DNA of 12,043 nucleotides from Legionellaceae bacterium (GCA_023266075.1 JAHFRX010000027.1:1-12043); one strand, 5' to 3'. Shown: positions 1-8,232, counted from the stretch's first letter. A program made the numbers and translations. Notes: generated by a model from the letters alone, not told the origin.

Positions 1-1560
1 TTGGGTGATCCTGACGCTTATCTAAAGATGATTTTACATCTTTCGCGCGGTGAACGTGTGGATCAGCGTCAAATTTTAAAACATCTTGCTGAGTTACAAT
101 ATGTGAGAACGCCTTCTGCTTTATCACGCGGGCAGTTTCGTGTGCAAGGCGATGTTATTGATGTATTTCCGGCGGATGAGGAAAAAACGGCTGTACGCAT
201 TGAGCTATTTGATGATGAGGTTGTAAAAATCGTGATGTTTGATCCACTCACAGGAGAAGTGAGTCAACCGATCCCACGTGTGACGATTTTTCCTAAAACA
301 CACTATGTTACCCCGCGTGAGCGTTTGTTGGGCGCTGTTGACCTTATCAAAGATGAGCTCAACGAAAGATTAGCTGAATTTGAAAGTACAGATCGTTTGC
401 TAGAGGCACAACGCTTGGCACAGCGTACGCGATTTGATATTGAGATGATGTTGGAGCTGGGGTATTGTTCTGGTATTGAAAACTACTCTCGTTATTTGTC
501 AGGCCGTGCCGTGAATGAGCCACCGCCCACATTGTTCGATTATCTGCCTCCTGAAGCGTTGCTTATCATTGACGAGTCACATGTGACAGTACCTCAGATT
601 GGCGGTATGTATAAAGGTGATAGAGCACGTAAAGAAACACTCGTGAACTATGGTTTTAGACTGCCATCAGCACTTGATAATCGACCGTTAAGATTTGAGG
701 AGTTCGAAGTACGTTCGCCGCAAACCATTTATGTTTCAGCAACACCAGGTCCTTATGAACAAGCACATCAAAATAATATCGCTGAGCAATTGGTTCGCCC
801 GACGGGTCTTGTTGATCCTGTTGTGGAGGTACGTCCTGTCGTGAATCAAGTCGACGACTTATTGTCAGAGATTCATCGTACTCGGCGTGAAGGCTACCGT
901 GTTTTAGTGACGACTTTAACCAAGCGTATGGCTGAGGATTTGACGGATTATCTGCATGAAAAAGGTATTAAAGTTCGTTATTTACATGCAGATATTGATA
1001 CGGTGGAGCGTATGGAAATCATCCGCGATTTGCGTTTAGGTGCATTTGATGTGTTGGTTGGCATCAATCTTTTACGGGAAGGCTTGGATCTGCCTGAAGT
1101 AGCTTTGGTTGCGATTTTAGATGCTGATAAAGAGGGCTTTTTGCGCTCGGATAGGTCATTAATTCAAACCATTGGCCGTGCTGCACGTCACGTGGATGGG
1201 CGTGCAATACTGTATGCCGAGATCATTACAGGCTCCATGATGCGAGCGCTGGATGAAACAGCGCGACGTCGCGAAAAACAACAAGCACATAATGAAGCGC
1301 ATGGCATTAAACCGATGGGCATTCAAAAGAAAGTGACTGATATTTTAGAGTTTGGCGCAGGTCGCGTTGCTAAAGTTAAAGACCGTCAAGTCGACTTTGC
1401 AGGAGTAGAAGTGGTTTCACCAGAAGTATTGTTAAAAAAGATTCATCGGCTTGAGAAAGAGATGCAAAAATATGCAGAACAGATGGCATTTGAAGAAGCC
1501 GCACTTGCTCGTGATGAAATGTTGCAGCTTAAAGAGCGGTTTAAGCGATTAAACCGTTAA
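1..1560 (+). CDS. uvrB: UvrABC excinuclease subunit B (5'-truncated by window edge)
   Basis: UvrB is the damage-verifying helicase-like subunit of nucleotide excision repair: UvrA loads it on DNA and it then recruits UvrC. The 519 visible residues align throughout with E. coli UvrB from about its residue 148, so roughly 147 N-terminal residues, including the Walker A motif, lie left of the window. The first codon, TTG, is an internal Leu (LGDPD), not a start. Visible in order (fragment numbering): the UvrA-interaction domain (about 1-100), YCSGIENYSR (155-164), DESH motif II (191-194), SATPG motif III (246-250), TTLTKRMAEDL motif IV (304-314), GINLLREGLD motif V (354-363), QTIGRAAR motif VI (389-396), and a C-terminal UVR domain (about 473-519) that contacts UvrC. 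No key residue is missing in the visible part. A separate membrane-protein gene follows after 89 bases. I see no convincing hairpin terminator between them. Confidence 0.97.
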   Translation: MGDPDAYLKMILHLSRGERVDQRQILKHLAELQYVRTPSALSRGQFRVQGDVIDVFPADEEKTAVRIELFDDEVVKIVMFDPLTGEVSQPIPRVTIFPKTHYVTPRERLLGAVDLIKDELNERLAEFESTDRLLEAQRLAQRTRFDIEMMLELGYCSGIENYSRYLSGRAVNEPPPTLFDYLPPEALLIIDESHVTVPQIGGMYKGDRARKETLVNYGFRLPSALDNRPLRFEEFEVRSPQTIYVSATPGPYEQAHQNNIAEQLVRPTGLVDPVVEVRPVVNQVDDLLSEIHRTRREGYRVLVTTLTKRMAEDLTDYLHEKGIKVRYLHADIDTVERMEIIRDLRLGAFDVLVGINLLREGLDLPEVALVAILDADKEGFLRSDRSLIQTIGRAARHVDGRAILYAEIITGSMMRALDETARRREKQQAHNEAHGIKPMGIQKKVTDILEFGAGRVAKVKDRQVDFAGVEVVSPEVLLKKIHRLEKEMQKYAEQMAFEEAALARDEMLQLKERFKRLNR

Positions 1561-1592
1561 ATACCATCATACGGAGAAAGATGCTTTATAAA

Positions 1593-1621
1593 TTTACAAT
1601 TTGGGTTTATTATGTTATTTT
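1593..1621 (+). promoter_or_regulatory. Possible sigma70 promoter for the orphan membrane protein
   Basis: TTTACA (1593-1598; five of six matches to TTGACA) is followed after 17 bases by TATTTT (1616-1621; four of six matches to TATAAT). It lies in the AT-rich 89-base gap after uvrB and would start transcription about 20-30 bases before the gene at 1650. In AT-rich DNA such a match can occur by chance, so this is a weak call. Confidence 0.35.
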
Positions 1622-1649
1622 TATCGGTTTATTGCTATGAAATTAAGCG

Positions 1650-2735
1650 ATGTCGCTAATGTCAGACCTCATCAAGCGTTACCAATATCTCTCTACAAGG
1701 AAGTCTCATCTTGTTGAAGTGAAGATTGAGGAAGAGAAAAAGCATATCTTAGAGCAATTGTTAGCTCAATTAGCAAAAGAGGCGCCTCTTCCATTTCATC
1801 TTGTTGTCGTCGATGAGGATCGTGTTGATAGCCAGAAGAATCTTCGAAAATATAGCTATTATGTCCTACTTTGTTTTGGTGTATTAGAAGATGTCGCGAA
1901 CAGTTATTTCATGGGCTTTGCTTTATTCATACTTCTTTTTCCTAATATTGCGACATCTGCTTTATTTATTGCATCTATTGTTTATGCCTCAATAGAAAGT
2001 GCCTTATTTTATGTGTTCGATGGTTATGAGCTGCGTCTGGCAATGGGAATTGAGGACAAAAAAATTTCTTTAGGTGAGTTACTGAAGGTCTATGAGCAGC
2101 AAGTCACACTGGCCACAATGCTGAATACGCACCTTGGCATGATGTCTACGTTGGAGATGTCTGATAAAAATTATCGTGCGTATATTTCTTTTTTAGTATT
2201 AGTGAATAATGATTTGGAAAAAAAACTACATCACATGACACAAGTACATGAGACCGCGGCACACAAAATTTTCCGAATTTCAGTGATGTTGTTTGGCGCA
2301 ATTTCGAGTTTAGCGGGAAGTTATTTTATGGTGACAACCCTGATGGCGTTGTTTTGTATCTCGATGTCGAGTACGCCAGTAGGGATTGCTATCATTTTGG
2401 TCACGATGATGCTGGGTCTTGCGTTTCACTACTTTATGGATAGTACAAGTTTGACGCGCATAGTGAACCCTCATTATGATAAATTTCAGTCGATGAAAGA
2501 AGAGCTACTGAAATTTAACAAAACTTACCCTCAACGCGGTGAGTTATTGCTACAACAACGAGAGCGATATAAACCTCACCGGTTAAACGAAGACAAGAGC
2601 AAAGACAAAGATAGCAAAGTGGTTCTTGCGCCAGTGAACAGCACCGTGGTTTCGCACTCTTTATTTAAGCCTCGGCGTGCGATGAATTCGGACAATCTAA
2701 ATCTAAATCTAGAGCCAGTATACAAATATAAATAA
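1650..2735 (+). CDS. Hypothetical four-pass membrane protein with charged C-terminal tail
   Basis: I do not recognise this 361-residue protein. The N-terminal stretch (about 1-66) is rich in Lys and Glu and probably helical. Two closely spaced hydrophobic segments follow (about 85-99 and 100-123), then a helical middle region (about 125-205), then a second hydrophobic pair (about 208-236 and 243-263). The rest (about 265-361) is soluble, with a Lys/Asp run (DKSKDKDSK, 315-323) and a threefold Asn-Leu repeat (349-354). There is no signal peptide. Two ATGs are possible, at 1650 and 1659; neither has a clear ribosome-binding site, and a TAA at 1644-1646 blocks further extension. The last 27 bases overlap the convergent ctaE gene. 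Two membrane hairpins joined by helical regions resemble many Legionellales proteins of unknown role, some of them secreted effectors, but nothing here proves secretion. Confidence 0.8.
   Translation: MSLMSDLIKRYQYLSTRKSHLVEVKIEEEKKHILEQLLAQLAKEAPLPFHLVVVDEDRVDSQKNLRKYSYYVLLCFGVLEDVANSYFMGFALFILLFPNIATSALFIASIVYASIESALFYVFDGYELRLAMGIEDKKISLGELLKVYEQQVTLATMLNTHLGMMSTLEMSDKNYRAYISFLVLVNNDLEKKLHHMTQVHETAAHKIFRISVMLFGAISSLAGSYFMVTTLMALFCISMSSTPVGIAIILVTMMLGLAFHYFMDSTSLTRIVNPHYDKFQSMKEELLKFNKTYPQRGELLLQQRERYKPHRLNEDKSKDKDSKVVLAPVNSTVVSHSLFKPRRAMNSDNLNLNLEPVYKYK
2694..2711 (+). repeat. Three tandem AATCTA hexamers at a gene-end overlap
   Basis: AATCTA occurs three times head to tail, in frame with the + strand gene, where it encodes (Asn-Leu)x3. 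On the - strand the same bases read as repeated TAG-ATT. The ctaE stop codon is the TAG in the last + strand copy (2709-2711), and the other two copies give further in-frame TAGs behind it. Confidence 0.9.
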
Positions 2736-3584
2736 GAACAACCACACGACATCCACAAAGTGCCAATACCATGCTACACCTTCAAAAGCAAAATGTCGCT
2801 CAGGTGTAAAGTGTCCACATAAAACACGTGCTAAAATCACAATCAGCATGATGGTTCCTATTGTGACGTGTAGACCGTGAAAGCCCGTGAGCATGAAAAA
2901 TGTGGTGCCATAAATACCGGCATTCAAGGTTAAATTCATTTCAGTGTAAGCTTCGTGATATTCATATGCTTGTAAGCAAAGAAAAAGTACGCCAAGTATA
3001 ATCGTGAGTAAAAGACCAATTTTTAACTGGTGTCGCTTGTTCAGCTTGAGTGCCCAATGTGCCCAAGTAATCGTGGCTCCCGATGTCAGAAGAATGAATG
3101 TATTGATAGCGGCTAACCCCCAGGCTCCCATGCTTTCAAAGGCACCCGTGAAGAATTGGTTATTGGGGTTGCTGAGTAACGGCCAAGCGGCTTTAAAGTT
3201 TGGCCAGAGCGTTTGATGCGTGACTAAGTGATCGGGTAGTTCTCCTGCCAGCAAAGGAACGCTCCAGAAACGCGAGAAGAACAAGGCACCAAAAAAGGCA
3301 CCAAAAAAGCATACTTCTGAGAAAATAAACCAACACATTCCCCAGCGAAAAGAGCGGTCGACTTGCATATCATAACGATTTTTTTGATTTTCAAAAATCA
3401 CTTGACCAAACCAACCAAACATCATAAATGCTAAAATTGAGAAGCCGACGAGAAATAAATAAGGGCCATACCAATCAGCGTGCATCCAAGAAGCGGCACC
3501 ACTTAATGTGGTGATCAAGCCAATTGATGCAACCAGTGGCCAATGACTGGGTCGTGGAATATAATACGTACCGTGGTCTGCCAT
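2709..3584 (-). CDS. ctaE: Cytochrome c oxidase subunit III
   Basis: This is subunit III of the aa3/caa3-type heme-copper oxidase, an integral inner-membrane subunit that carries no metal and stabilises proton uptake and turnover in subunit I. The 291-residue protein is highly hydrophobic, with about seven membrane segments. Family hallmarks are visible: the N-terminal YYIPRPSHWP, the FIFSEVCFF helix with its conserved Glu (about residue 90), FMLTGFHGLHV, and the C-terminal YWHFVDVVWLFLF. The length is normal for a proteobacterial subunit III. The ATG (3582-3584) has a good ribosome-binding site, AAGGAG at 3590-3595 on the - strand. It lies 14 bases after ctaG and is the last gene of the operon; its end overlaps the convergent membrane-protein gene by 27 bases. 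No SURF1, ctaA or ctaB follows. Confidence 0.96.
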   Translation of the reverse strand: MADHGTYYIPRPSHWPLVASIGLITTLSGAASWMHADWYGPYLFLVGFSILAFMMFGWFGQVIFENQKNRYDMQVDRSFRWGMCWFIFSEVCFFGAFFGALFFSRFWSVPLLAGELPDHLVTHQTLWPNFKAAWPLLSNPNNQFFTGAFESMGAWGLAAINTFILLTSGATITWAHWALKLNKRHQLKIGLLLTIILGVLFLCLQAYEYHEAYTEMNLTLNAGIYGTTFFMLTGFHGLHVTIGTIMLIVILARVLCGHFTPERHFAFEGVAWYWHFVDVVWLFLFIFVYWL

Positions 3585-3598
3585 ATTTGCTCCTTAAG

Positions 3599-4141
3599 TT
3601 AGACGCGTTCTGTGACGTCGAATAATGTATAAGACAGTGTGATTGTTTTGATCTGAGCAGGCAAGTCACTATCTACGTGAAAAAGTAAGGGCATATCCAT
3701 TGCCTCGTGCCCATTTAACGTTTGTCGCTCAAAACAAAAACACTCCGTTTTTTTAATATATTTTGCTGCAATGCCAGGTGTCACACTTGGAATGGCTTGT
3801 ACCGTCATGCGATGATTGGTTTGATTCTCTGCATAAAAAGCGAGCTTTGAGATCTCTCCTATCTGTACTTTAATACGTTTTACTTCTGGATAAAAAAGCC
3901 AAGGAATACCGGCATTGTTCGTTGTTACAAACTCAACTTGAATTTCGCGCTGCTCCGTTGTCGTTGGTTTTTTTATCGGGATAGTTTCGGTACTTCTCGT
4001 TGTCTTACCATTGATGCCCAATGTTTTGCACAATGTGTTATAAATAGGAATCAGTGCAAAAGCAAAGCCAAACATACCCATCACAACAATAGTCAAAATC
4101 ACCAACACTTTTTTATGTTGATTTTTCGCTCCATTTTTCAT
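3599..4141 (-). CDS. ctaG: Cytochrome c oxidase assembly protein CtaG/Cox11 (copper chaperone)
   Basis: Cox11-family proteins are membrane-anchored copper chaperones that deliver copper to the CuB site of oxidase subunit I. The 180-residue product has a short basic N-terminus, one membrane segment (about 11-33), and then a periplasmic immunoglobulin-like domain. The copper-binding CFCF motif is at 134-137 in the typical context ECFCFERQTLNGHE, and a further conserved Cys is at 38 (YNTLCK), just after the membrane segment. The length is typical. The ATG lies only three bases after the ctaD stop, and no good ribosome-binding site precedes it: the nearby - strand sequence reads CCCCTCCTC, the complement of one. 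Translation therefore probably depends on coupling with ctaD. Its place between ctaD and ctaE is the usual proteobacterial arrangement. Confidence 0.96.
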   Translation of the reverse strand: MKNGAKNQHKKVLVILTIVVMGMFGFAFALIPIYNTLCKTLGINGKTTRSTETIPIKKPTTTEQREIQVEFVTTNNAGIPWLFYPEVKRIKVQIGEISKLAFYAENQTNHRMTVQAIPSVTPGIAAKYIKKTECFCFERQTLNGHEAMDMPLLFHVDSDLPAQIKTITLSYTLFDVTERV

Positions 4142-4144
4142 CCA

Positions 4145-5749
4145 CTAATCCACATGAGGAGGGGTTGTAAAGCTATGATAAGGTGGCGGCGACGGCAGCG
4201 TCCACTCTAGACCGTGTGCGCCTTCCCAAACGGTAGGAGTGACTTTTTCGCCGTGACGAATGGTTCTCACGACATTGTATAAAAATAGCAATTGTGCAAA
4301 GCCAAACATGAACGCACCAATTGTTGAAATCATATTAAAATTAGTAAACTGCAATGCATAATCGGGAATTCGCCGTGGCATACCTGCGAGACCTAAAAAA
4401 TGCATGGGGAAAAAAGCAATATTGACAGAAATGACAGAAAGCCAAAAATGCCATTGGGCAATTCTTTCGTTATACATATGCCCCGTCCACTTCGGTAACC
4501 AATAGTAAGTGCCTGCAAACAAAGAAAAAACAACACCAGGGACAAGGACGTAATGAAAATGTCCCACGACAAAATAAGTATCTTGATATTGGTAATCTGC
4601 TGGTACTAAAGCCAGCATTAAACCAGTGAAGCCGCCGATCGTGAATAAGAACACAAAAGCGACAGCAAAAAGCATCGGCGCCTCAAATGTGATAGAGCCT
4701 TTGTACATGGTGCCCACCCAGTTGAAAACTTTAATGCCTGTTGGAACAGCAATCAGCATGGTCATGTACATAAAAAATAGTTCGGCACCCAGCGGTATCC
4801 CGGTTGTGAACATATGGTGTGCCCACACAACAAAAGATAAGATCGCAATAGAAACCGTTGCGTACACCATAAAGTGATAACCGAAAAGCGGTTTTCGGCT
4901 GAATGTTGGGATGACTTGTGAAATAACACCAAATGCGGGCAACACTAAGACATACACTTCAGGATGGCCAAAAAACCAAAAAATATGCTGAAATAAGATG
5001 GGGTCACCGCCGCCTGCTGCACTAAAAAAGCTTGTTCCAAAATGTCTGTCAGCCAGCATCATGGTCACAGCTCCTGCGAGTACGGGCATGATAGCAATCA
5101 ATAAGAAAGCTGTAATCAGCCAAGTCCATACAAACATGGGCATTTTCATGAGTGTCATATTCGGGGCGCGCATATTGAGGATTGTCGCAATGATGTTAAT
5201 TGACCCCATAATTGAAGAGAGTCCCATCATATGCACGGAAAAAATCATAAAATCAGTACTGGGGGGCGCATATTGTGTTGAAAGCGGGGCATACATCGTC
5301 CACCCAAAGTTTGGACCACCACCCGCATGAAACATCGTTGATGCAAGGAGTGTGAATGCAAACGGTAAAATCCAGAAGCTCCAGTTATTTAATCGTGGCA
5401 AAGCCATATCGGGAGCACCAATCATCATTGGGATCTGCCAATTAGCCATTCCGGTAAATGCTGGCATGATGACGCCAAATAGCATGATGAGTCCGTGCAT
5501 GGTGGTCATTTGATTGAAAAAATTTGGATCAACAAAGCGGTGTCCAGGTTGAAAAAGCTCGGCACGTATGACGAGTGCCATCGATCCTGCAACAAAAAAA
5601 CTAATCATCGCAAGCCATAAATACAGTGTTCCAATGTCTTTGTGGTTTGTTGTAAATACCCAGCGCTTAATAAAGCCTATGATGGTTCGTGTTGGCTCAG
5701 GACCGTGATGCTCGTCATGATGACCTTCTAATTCGATTGAGTGACTCAT
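4145..5749 (-). CDS. ctaD: Cytochrome c oxidase subunit I (aa3/caa3 type, family A1)
   Basis: This is the catalytic subunit, which reduces O2 to water at the heme a3-CuB centre and pumps protons. The 534-residue protein has about twelve membrane helices. All metal ligands are visible: His85 (MTTMHGL, low-spin heme a), His262 (CuB), His311 and His312 (WAHHMFT, CuB), His397 (heme a3) and His399 (heme a) in GHFHY. Tyr266 in GHPEVY is the residue that cross-links to a CuB His, and Glu264 in the same motif marks family A1 and the D channel. Asp113 (GAPDMALPR) is at the D-channel entrance and Lys340 (PTGIKVFNW) is the K-channel lysine. The cytoplasmic N-terminus is His-rich (residues 3-15). The start ATG overlaps the ctaC stop (ATGA), with a strong AGGAGGT (5755-5761) five bases upstream, so translation is both coupled and well initiated. 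Confidence 0.98.
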   Translation of the reverse strand: MSHSIELEGHHDEHHGPEPTRTIIGFIKRWVFTTNHKDIGTLYLWLAMISFFVAGSMALVIRAELFQPGHRFVDPNFFNQMTTMHGLIMLFGVIMPAFTGMANWQIPMMIGAPDMALPRLNNWSFWILPFAFTLLASTMFHAGGGPNFGWTMYAPLSTQYAPPSTDFMIFSVHMMGLSSIMGSINIIATILNMRAPNMTLMKMPMFVWTWLITAFLLIAIMPVLAGAVTMMLADRHFGTSFFSAAGGGDPILFQHIFWFFGHPEVYVLVLPAFGVISQVIPTFSRKPLFGYHFMVYATVSIAILSFVVWAHHMFTTGIPLGAELFFMYMTMLIAVPTGIKVFNWVGTMYKGSITFEAPMLFAVAFVFLFTIGGFTGLMLALVPADYQYQDTYFVVGHFHYVLVPGVVFSLFAGTYYWLPKWTGHMYNERIAQWHFWLSVISVNIAFFPMHFLGLAGMPRRIPDYALQFTNFNMISTIGAFMFGFAQLLFLYNVVRTIRHGEKVTPTVWEGAHGLEWTLPSPPPYHSFTTPPHVD

Positions 5750-6915
5750 CGGAGACCTCCTGTTTTTACTTTTTCAACGAAAGTAGGTTGTTGTTGATGA
5801 TTTTGGCGGACTTGTGCAACATCGGTGGGTTGTACAACATCGTCAGTGTTATTATTCCAAGCATTTCGCTCGTAGGTGACAATGGCCGCAATGTCTCGAT
5901 CGGTGAGATGCTCATGATAGGGCTGCATCGCAGATCCAGGGATTCCATATAAAATAATATCAATATGTCTTGAAATCGGATGACCAACCGCAACAGAGCT
6001 GCCTTTGAGCGCAGGATACAGCGGTGGAATACCTTTGCCATCAGGTCTGTGGCACGCAGAACAGACTTCACGATATTTTTTCCGACCGAGTGTCATGAGT
6101 GTACGTCGTGTCAAAGGCTCCGATGGCGTTGTTGTGTGCTGTTGCATTGTTGCTAGCCACTGTTGATATTCTTTTTCTGGCACTGCTTTGACGACGATAG
6201 GCATAAAAGCATGATTAATGCCGCATAATTCAGCGCATTGGCCACGGTAAATGCCTGGTTTTTCGATTTTTGCCCAAGCCTCATGCATGAATCCTGGGAT
6301 AGCATCGCGCTTTACACCAAGATCGGGCACCCACCAAGAGTGTATCACATCGTTTGAAGTGACTAAAAAGCGAATTTTTTGATGGATGGGCACAACGATG
6401 GGGTGGTCAACTTCAAGTAAGTACCATTCATTTTTAGCGACTTTATTTTCTATTTCTTGATAAGGCGTGGAGAGTGTACTAAAAAAACTGACATTTTGCT
6501 CGAGATAGGTATACTGCCACTTCCATTGGTGGCCAACAATTTTGATGGTCAGCGCCGCATGTGTGTTATCTTCCATCCGCATTAAAAGTTTGGTCGCAGG
6601 GATCGCGAGTGCCACTAAGATGAGAAAGGGAATGATAGTCCACAGAATCTCCAGCTTGATATTTTCATGAAAAGCTGCAGCTTGATGTCCAGCTGATTTG
6701 CGGTGTTTGATAAGCGCATAAAACATGACGCCAAATACAATAACACCAATGATGGCACACACATAAATTGCTATCATGTGTAAATTGTAAATATCATTAC
6801 TGAGCGGTGTGACACCTTTGGGCATATTCATCTGCCAAGTGTTAACCGCTGCATAAAGAGGTTTAGCCAAGATTAAAAAAAATAATATTAATGTGGTACT
6901 CAATCGTTTAAGCAT
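5746..6915 (-). CDS. ctaC: Cytochrome c oxidase subunit II with fused cytochrome c domain (caa3 type)
   Basis: Subunit II receives electrons and passes them through its CuA centre to subunit I. The order in the 389-residue protein is: signal peptide (about 1-23), two membrane helices (about 45-70 and 88-112), a cupredoxin domain with CuA ligands His192, Cys227, Glu229, Cys231, His235 and Met238, and a C-terminal cytochrome c domain with CSACH (Cys285, Cys288, His289) and a likely axial Met330 (GSAMQPY). A Gln-rich tail of about 35 residues ends the protein. Fusion to a cytochrome c makes this a caa3-type enzyme. The ATG overlaps the end of the upstream triheme cytochrome gene by eight bases. 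The purine-rich GGGAAGAGG directly abuts the ATG, closer than usual, so coupled translation is likely. All ligands for both centres are intact. Confidence 0.97.
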   Translation of the reverse strand: MLKRLSTTLILFFLILAKPLYAAVNTWQMNMPKGVTPLSNDIYNLHMIAIYVCAIIGVIVFGVMFYALIKHRKSAGHQAAAFHENIKLEILWTIIPFLILVALAIPATKLLMRMEDNTHAALTIKIVGHQWKWQYTYLEQNVSFFSTLSTPYQEIENKVAKNEWYLLEVDHPIVVPIHQKIRFLVTSNDVIHSWWVPDLGVKRDAIPGFMHEAWAKIEKPGIYRGQCAELCGINHAFMPIVVKAVPEKEYQQWLATMQQHTTTPSEPLTRRTLMTLGRKKYREVCSACHRPDGKGIPPLYPALKGSSVAVGHPISRHIDIILYGIPGSAMQPYHEHLTDRDIAAIVTYERNAWNNNTDDVVQPTDVAQVRQNHQQQPTFVEKVKTGGLR

Positions 6916-8188
6916 CCTCTTCCCTTATTTTTTGTTCGACTGCATGCTGATGTTTCTGAGGTACAATTTCTAACCACTGTGAGCGTGATAGTGAGCGGTT
7001 TAGGAGGTAATCCACCGCGGAAATAATATCATTATCCGAGCAAGTGACACAGGCACCTCGATAGGGCATGCTGTTAAAACCATCGATAGCATGCGTATAG
7101 AGTGTTTGTAGGCCATTAGATTTTAGGCGTGAAAACCAACTGGGCCCATCACCGATGATGGGTGCGGTCATGCGTCCATCTTGATGACACGTCATGCACG
7201 ATTTTAAATAGACCTGTCGGCCTCTATCGATGGATGGCTCTTGATTCGATGGTGCAAGACCAAGAGGCTCTGTACTGACGACCGTTTTTAAATAAGTTGC
7301 GATAGCGAGTCTGTCTTCAGTTGTCATGTAGATTAAGCTATTGTGATTGACTTCTGCCATTGGACCTGCGACGGGTCCGGCGTTGTTGATGAGTCGATTA
7401 CGTACAAAGACTTGCTCTGCAATGTCTTCACTGCTGACAGATTTCAGCCCATCACGTGTGATGTTAGGTGCCCAATAACCATCAATAAATCCACCGGTGA
7501 GATAGTACTCTGTTTTTGGCGCACCCAAGGGATTCAAAGGCGTGTGGCACATACTGCAGTGGCCTAATCCGTCAACGATGTATTTACCACGATTCCAGGC
7601 AGTAGATTGTGCATTATCAACGGTGTATGGGGCGTTGACATAGAAAAAGAGAAGATTCCATCCCAGTAATGAAAAGCGTGCTCCAGGCACATTGAAAGGA
7701 AAGAGGAGTGGTTTGTTAGGTTGATTTATTGGAGGAATACTCATGAAGTACGCGTACATGTCTTTGGCATCATCTTCTGTCACATTTGCAAAATAAACAA
7801 AAGGGAAGACGGGGAAGTAATGCTGACCTTCTGGATTTTTACCCTCTTTGAGCGCACGTACAAAGTCTTCCTCACGCCAATTTCCAATACCTGTTTTTTT
7901 ATCGGGTGTAATGTTGGGTGTAAAGAAGCGCCCAAAAGGTGTATCGATTGCGAAACCGCCAGAAAATGGGGCTCCTTTATGTTTTACGTCGGTATGGCAG
8001 GAAATACAATCTCCCATTTTCGCTAAATATTCACCGTGTTTTATTTTTTGAAGTCGTTCACCTTGAGCGTCTTGTGTCAACGGATATTTGGGATAGTAGG
8101 GGCTCTGCGGCACGACTTGAGCGGCCACTAACCCACTTGTGCTGAGTGCTGTTAAGCACAGGATGAGTGTTATCTTAATGAAATGCAT
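6908..8188 (-). CDS. Periplasmic triheme cytochrome c (two AdhB-like domains plus a c5-like domain)
   Basis: The 426-residue protein starts with a signal peptide (about 1-23, cleavage near LVAA/Q) and has three heme c sites: CISCH (61-65), CSMCH (211-215) and CMTCH (331-335). The first two domains resemble the membrane-bound alcohol/gluconate dehydrogenase cytochrome subunit, with repeated motifs such as FTPNITPD and APNITRDG. The third resembles cytochrome c5, with NSMPYRGACVTCSD (372-385). Likely axial Mets are Met277 (GPMAEV) in domain 2 and Met374 in domain 3; the Met expected in domain 1 is replaced by Phe128. It is the first gene of the cta operon, so its likely role is electron donation to the cytochrome c domain of CtaC; the electron source is unknown. 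No membrane anchor is evident after the signal peptide. The nearest purine-rich site, AGGTAGGA, lies about 12 bases before the ATG, rather far. No dehydrogenase catalytic gene adjoins it. Confidence 0.93.
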   Translation of the reverse strand: MHFIKITLILCLTALSTSGLVAAQVVPQSPYYPKYPLTQDAQGERLQKIKHGEYLAKMGDCISCHTDVKHKGAPFSGGFAIDTPFGRFFTPNITPDKKTGIGNWREEDFVRALKEGKNPEGQHYFPVFPFVYFANVTEDDAKDMYAYFMSIPPINQPNKPLLFPFNVPGARFSLLGWNLLFFYVNAPYTVDNAQSTAWNRGKYIVDGLGHCSMCHTPLNPLGAPKTEYYLTGGFIDGYWAPNITRDGLKSVSSEDIAEQVFVRNRLINNAGPVAGPMAEVNHNSLIYMTTEDRLAIATYLKTVVSTEPLGLAPSNQEPSIDRGRQVYLKSCMTCHQDGRMTAPIIGDGPSWFSRLKSNGLQTLYTHAIDGFNSMPYRGACVTCSDNDIISAVDYLLNRSLSRSQWLEIVPQKHQHAVEQKIREEDA

Positions 8189-8232
8189 AGTGTATGAAAA
8201 TCCTACCTGATTGTGACTTTCTCAAACCTGCA

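Noticed and set aside
1..3. TTG at the very start as a possible uvrB start codon
   Set aside because: It aligns with an internal Leu at about residue 148 of E. coli UvrB; the gene simply enters from outside the window.
2652..2682. 6-bp inverted repeat TCGCAC/GTGCGA near the end of the orphan gene, as a terminator for the cta operon
   Set aside because: The loop is 19 bases, there is no T-run on either strand, and it lies within coding sequence; chance is likely.
5689..6071. Open frames overlapping the 3' end of ctaC on both strands
   Set aside because: ctaC is intact with all CuA and heme c ligands; these are frame shadows.
7721..8145. Several + strand open frames opposite the triheme cytochrome gene
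   Set aside because: They are antisense to a well-supported cytochrome and show no protein features of their own.
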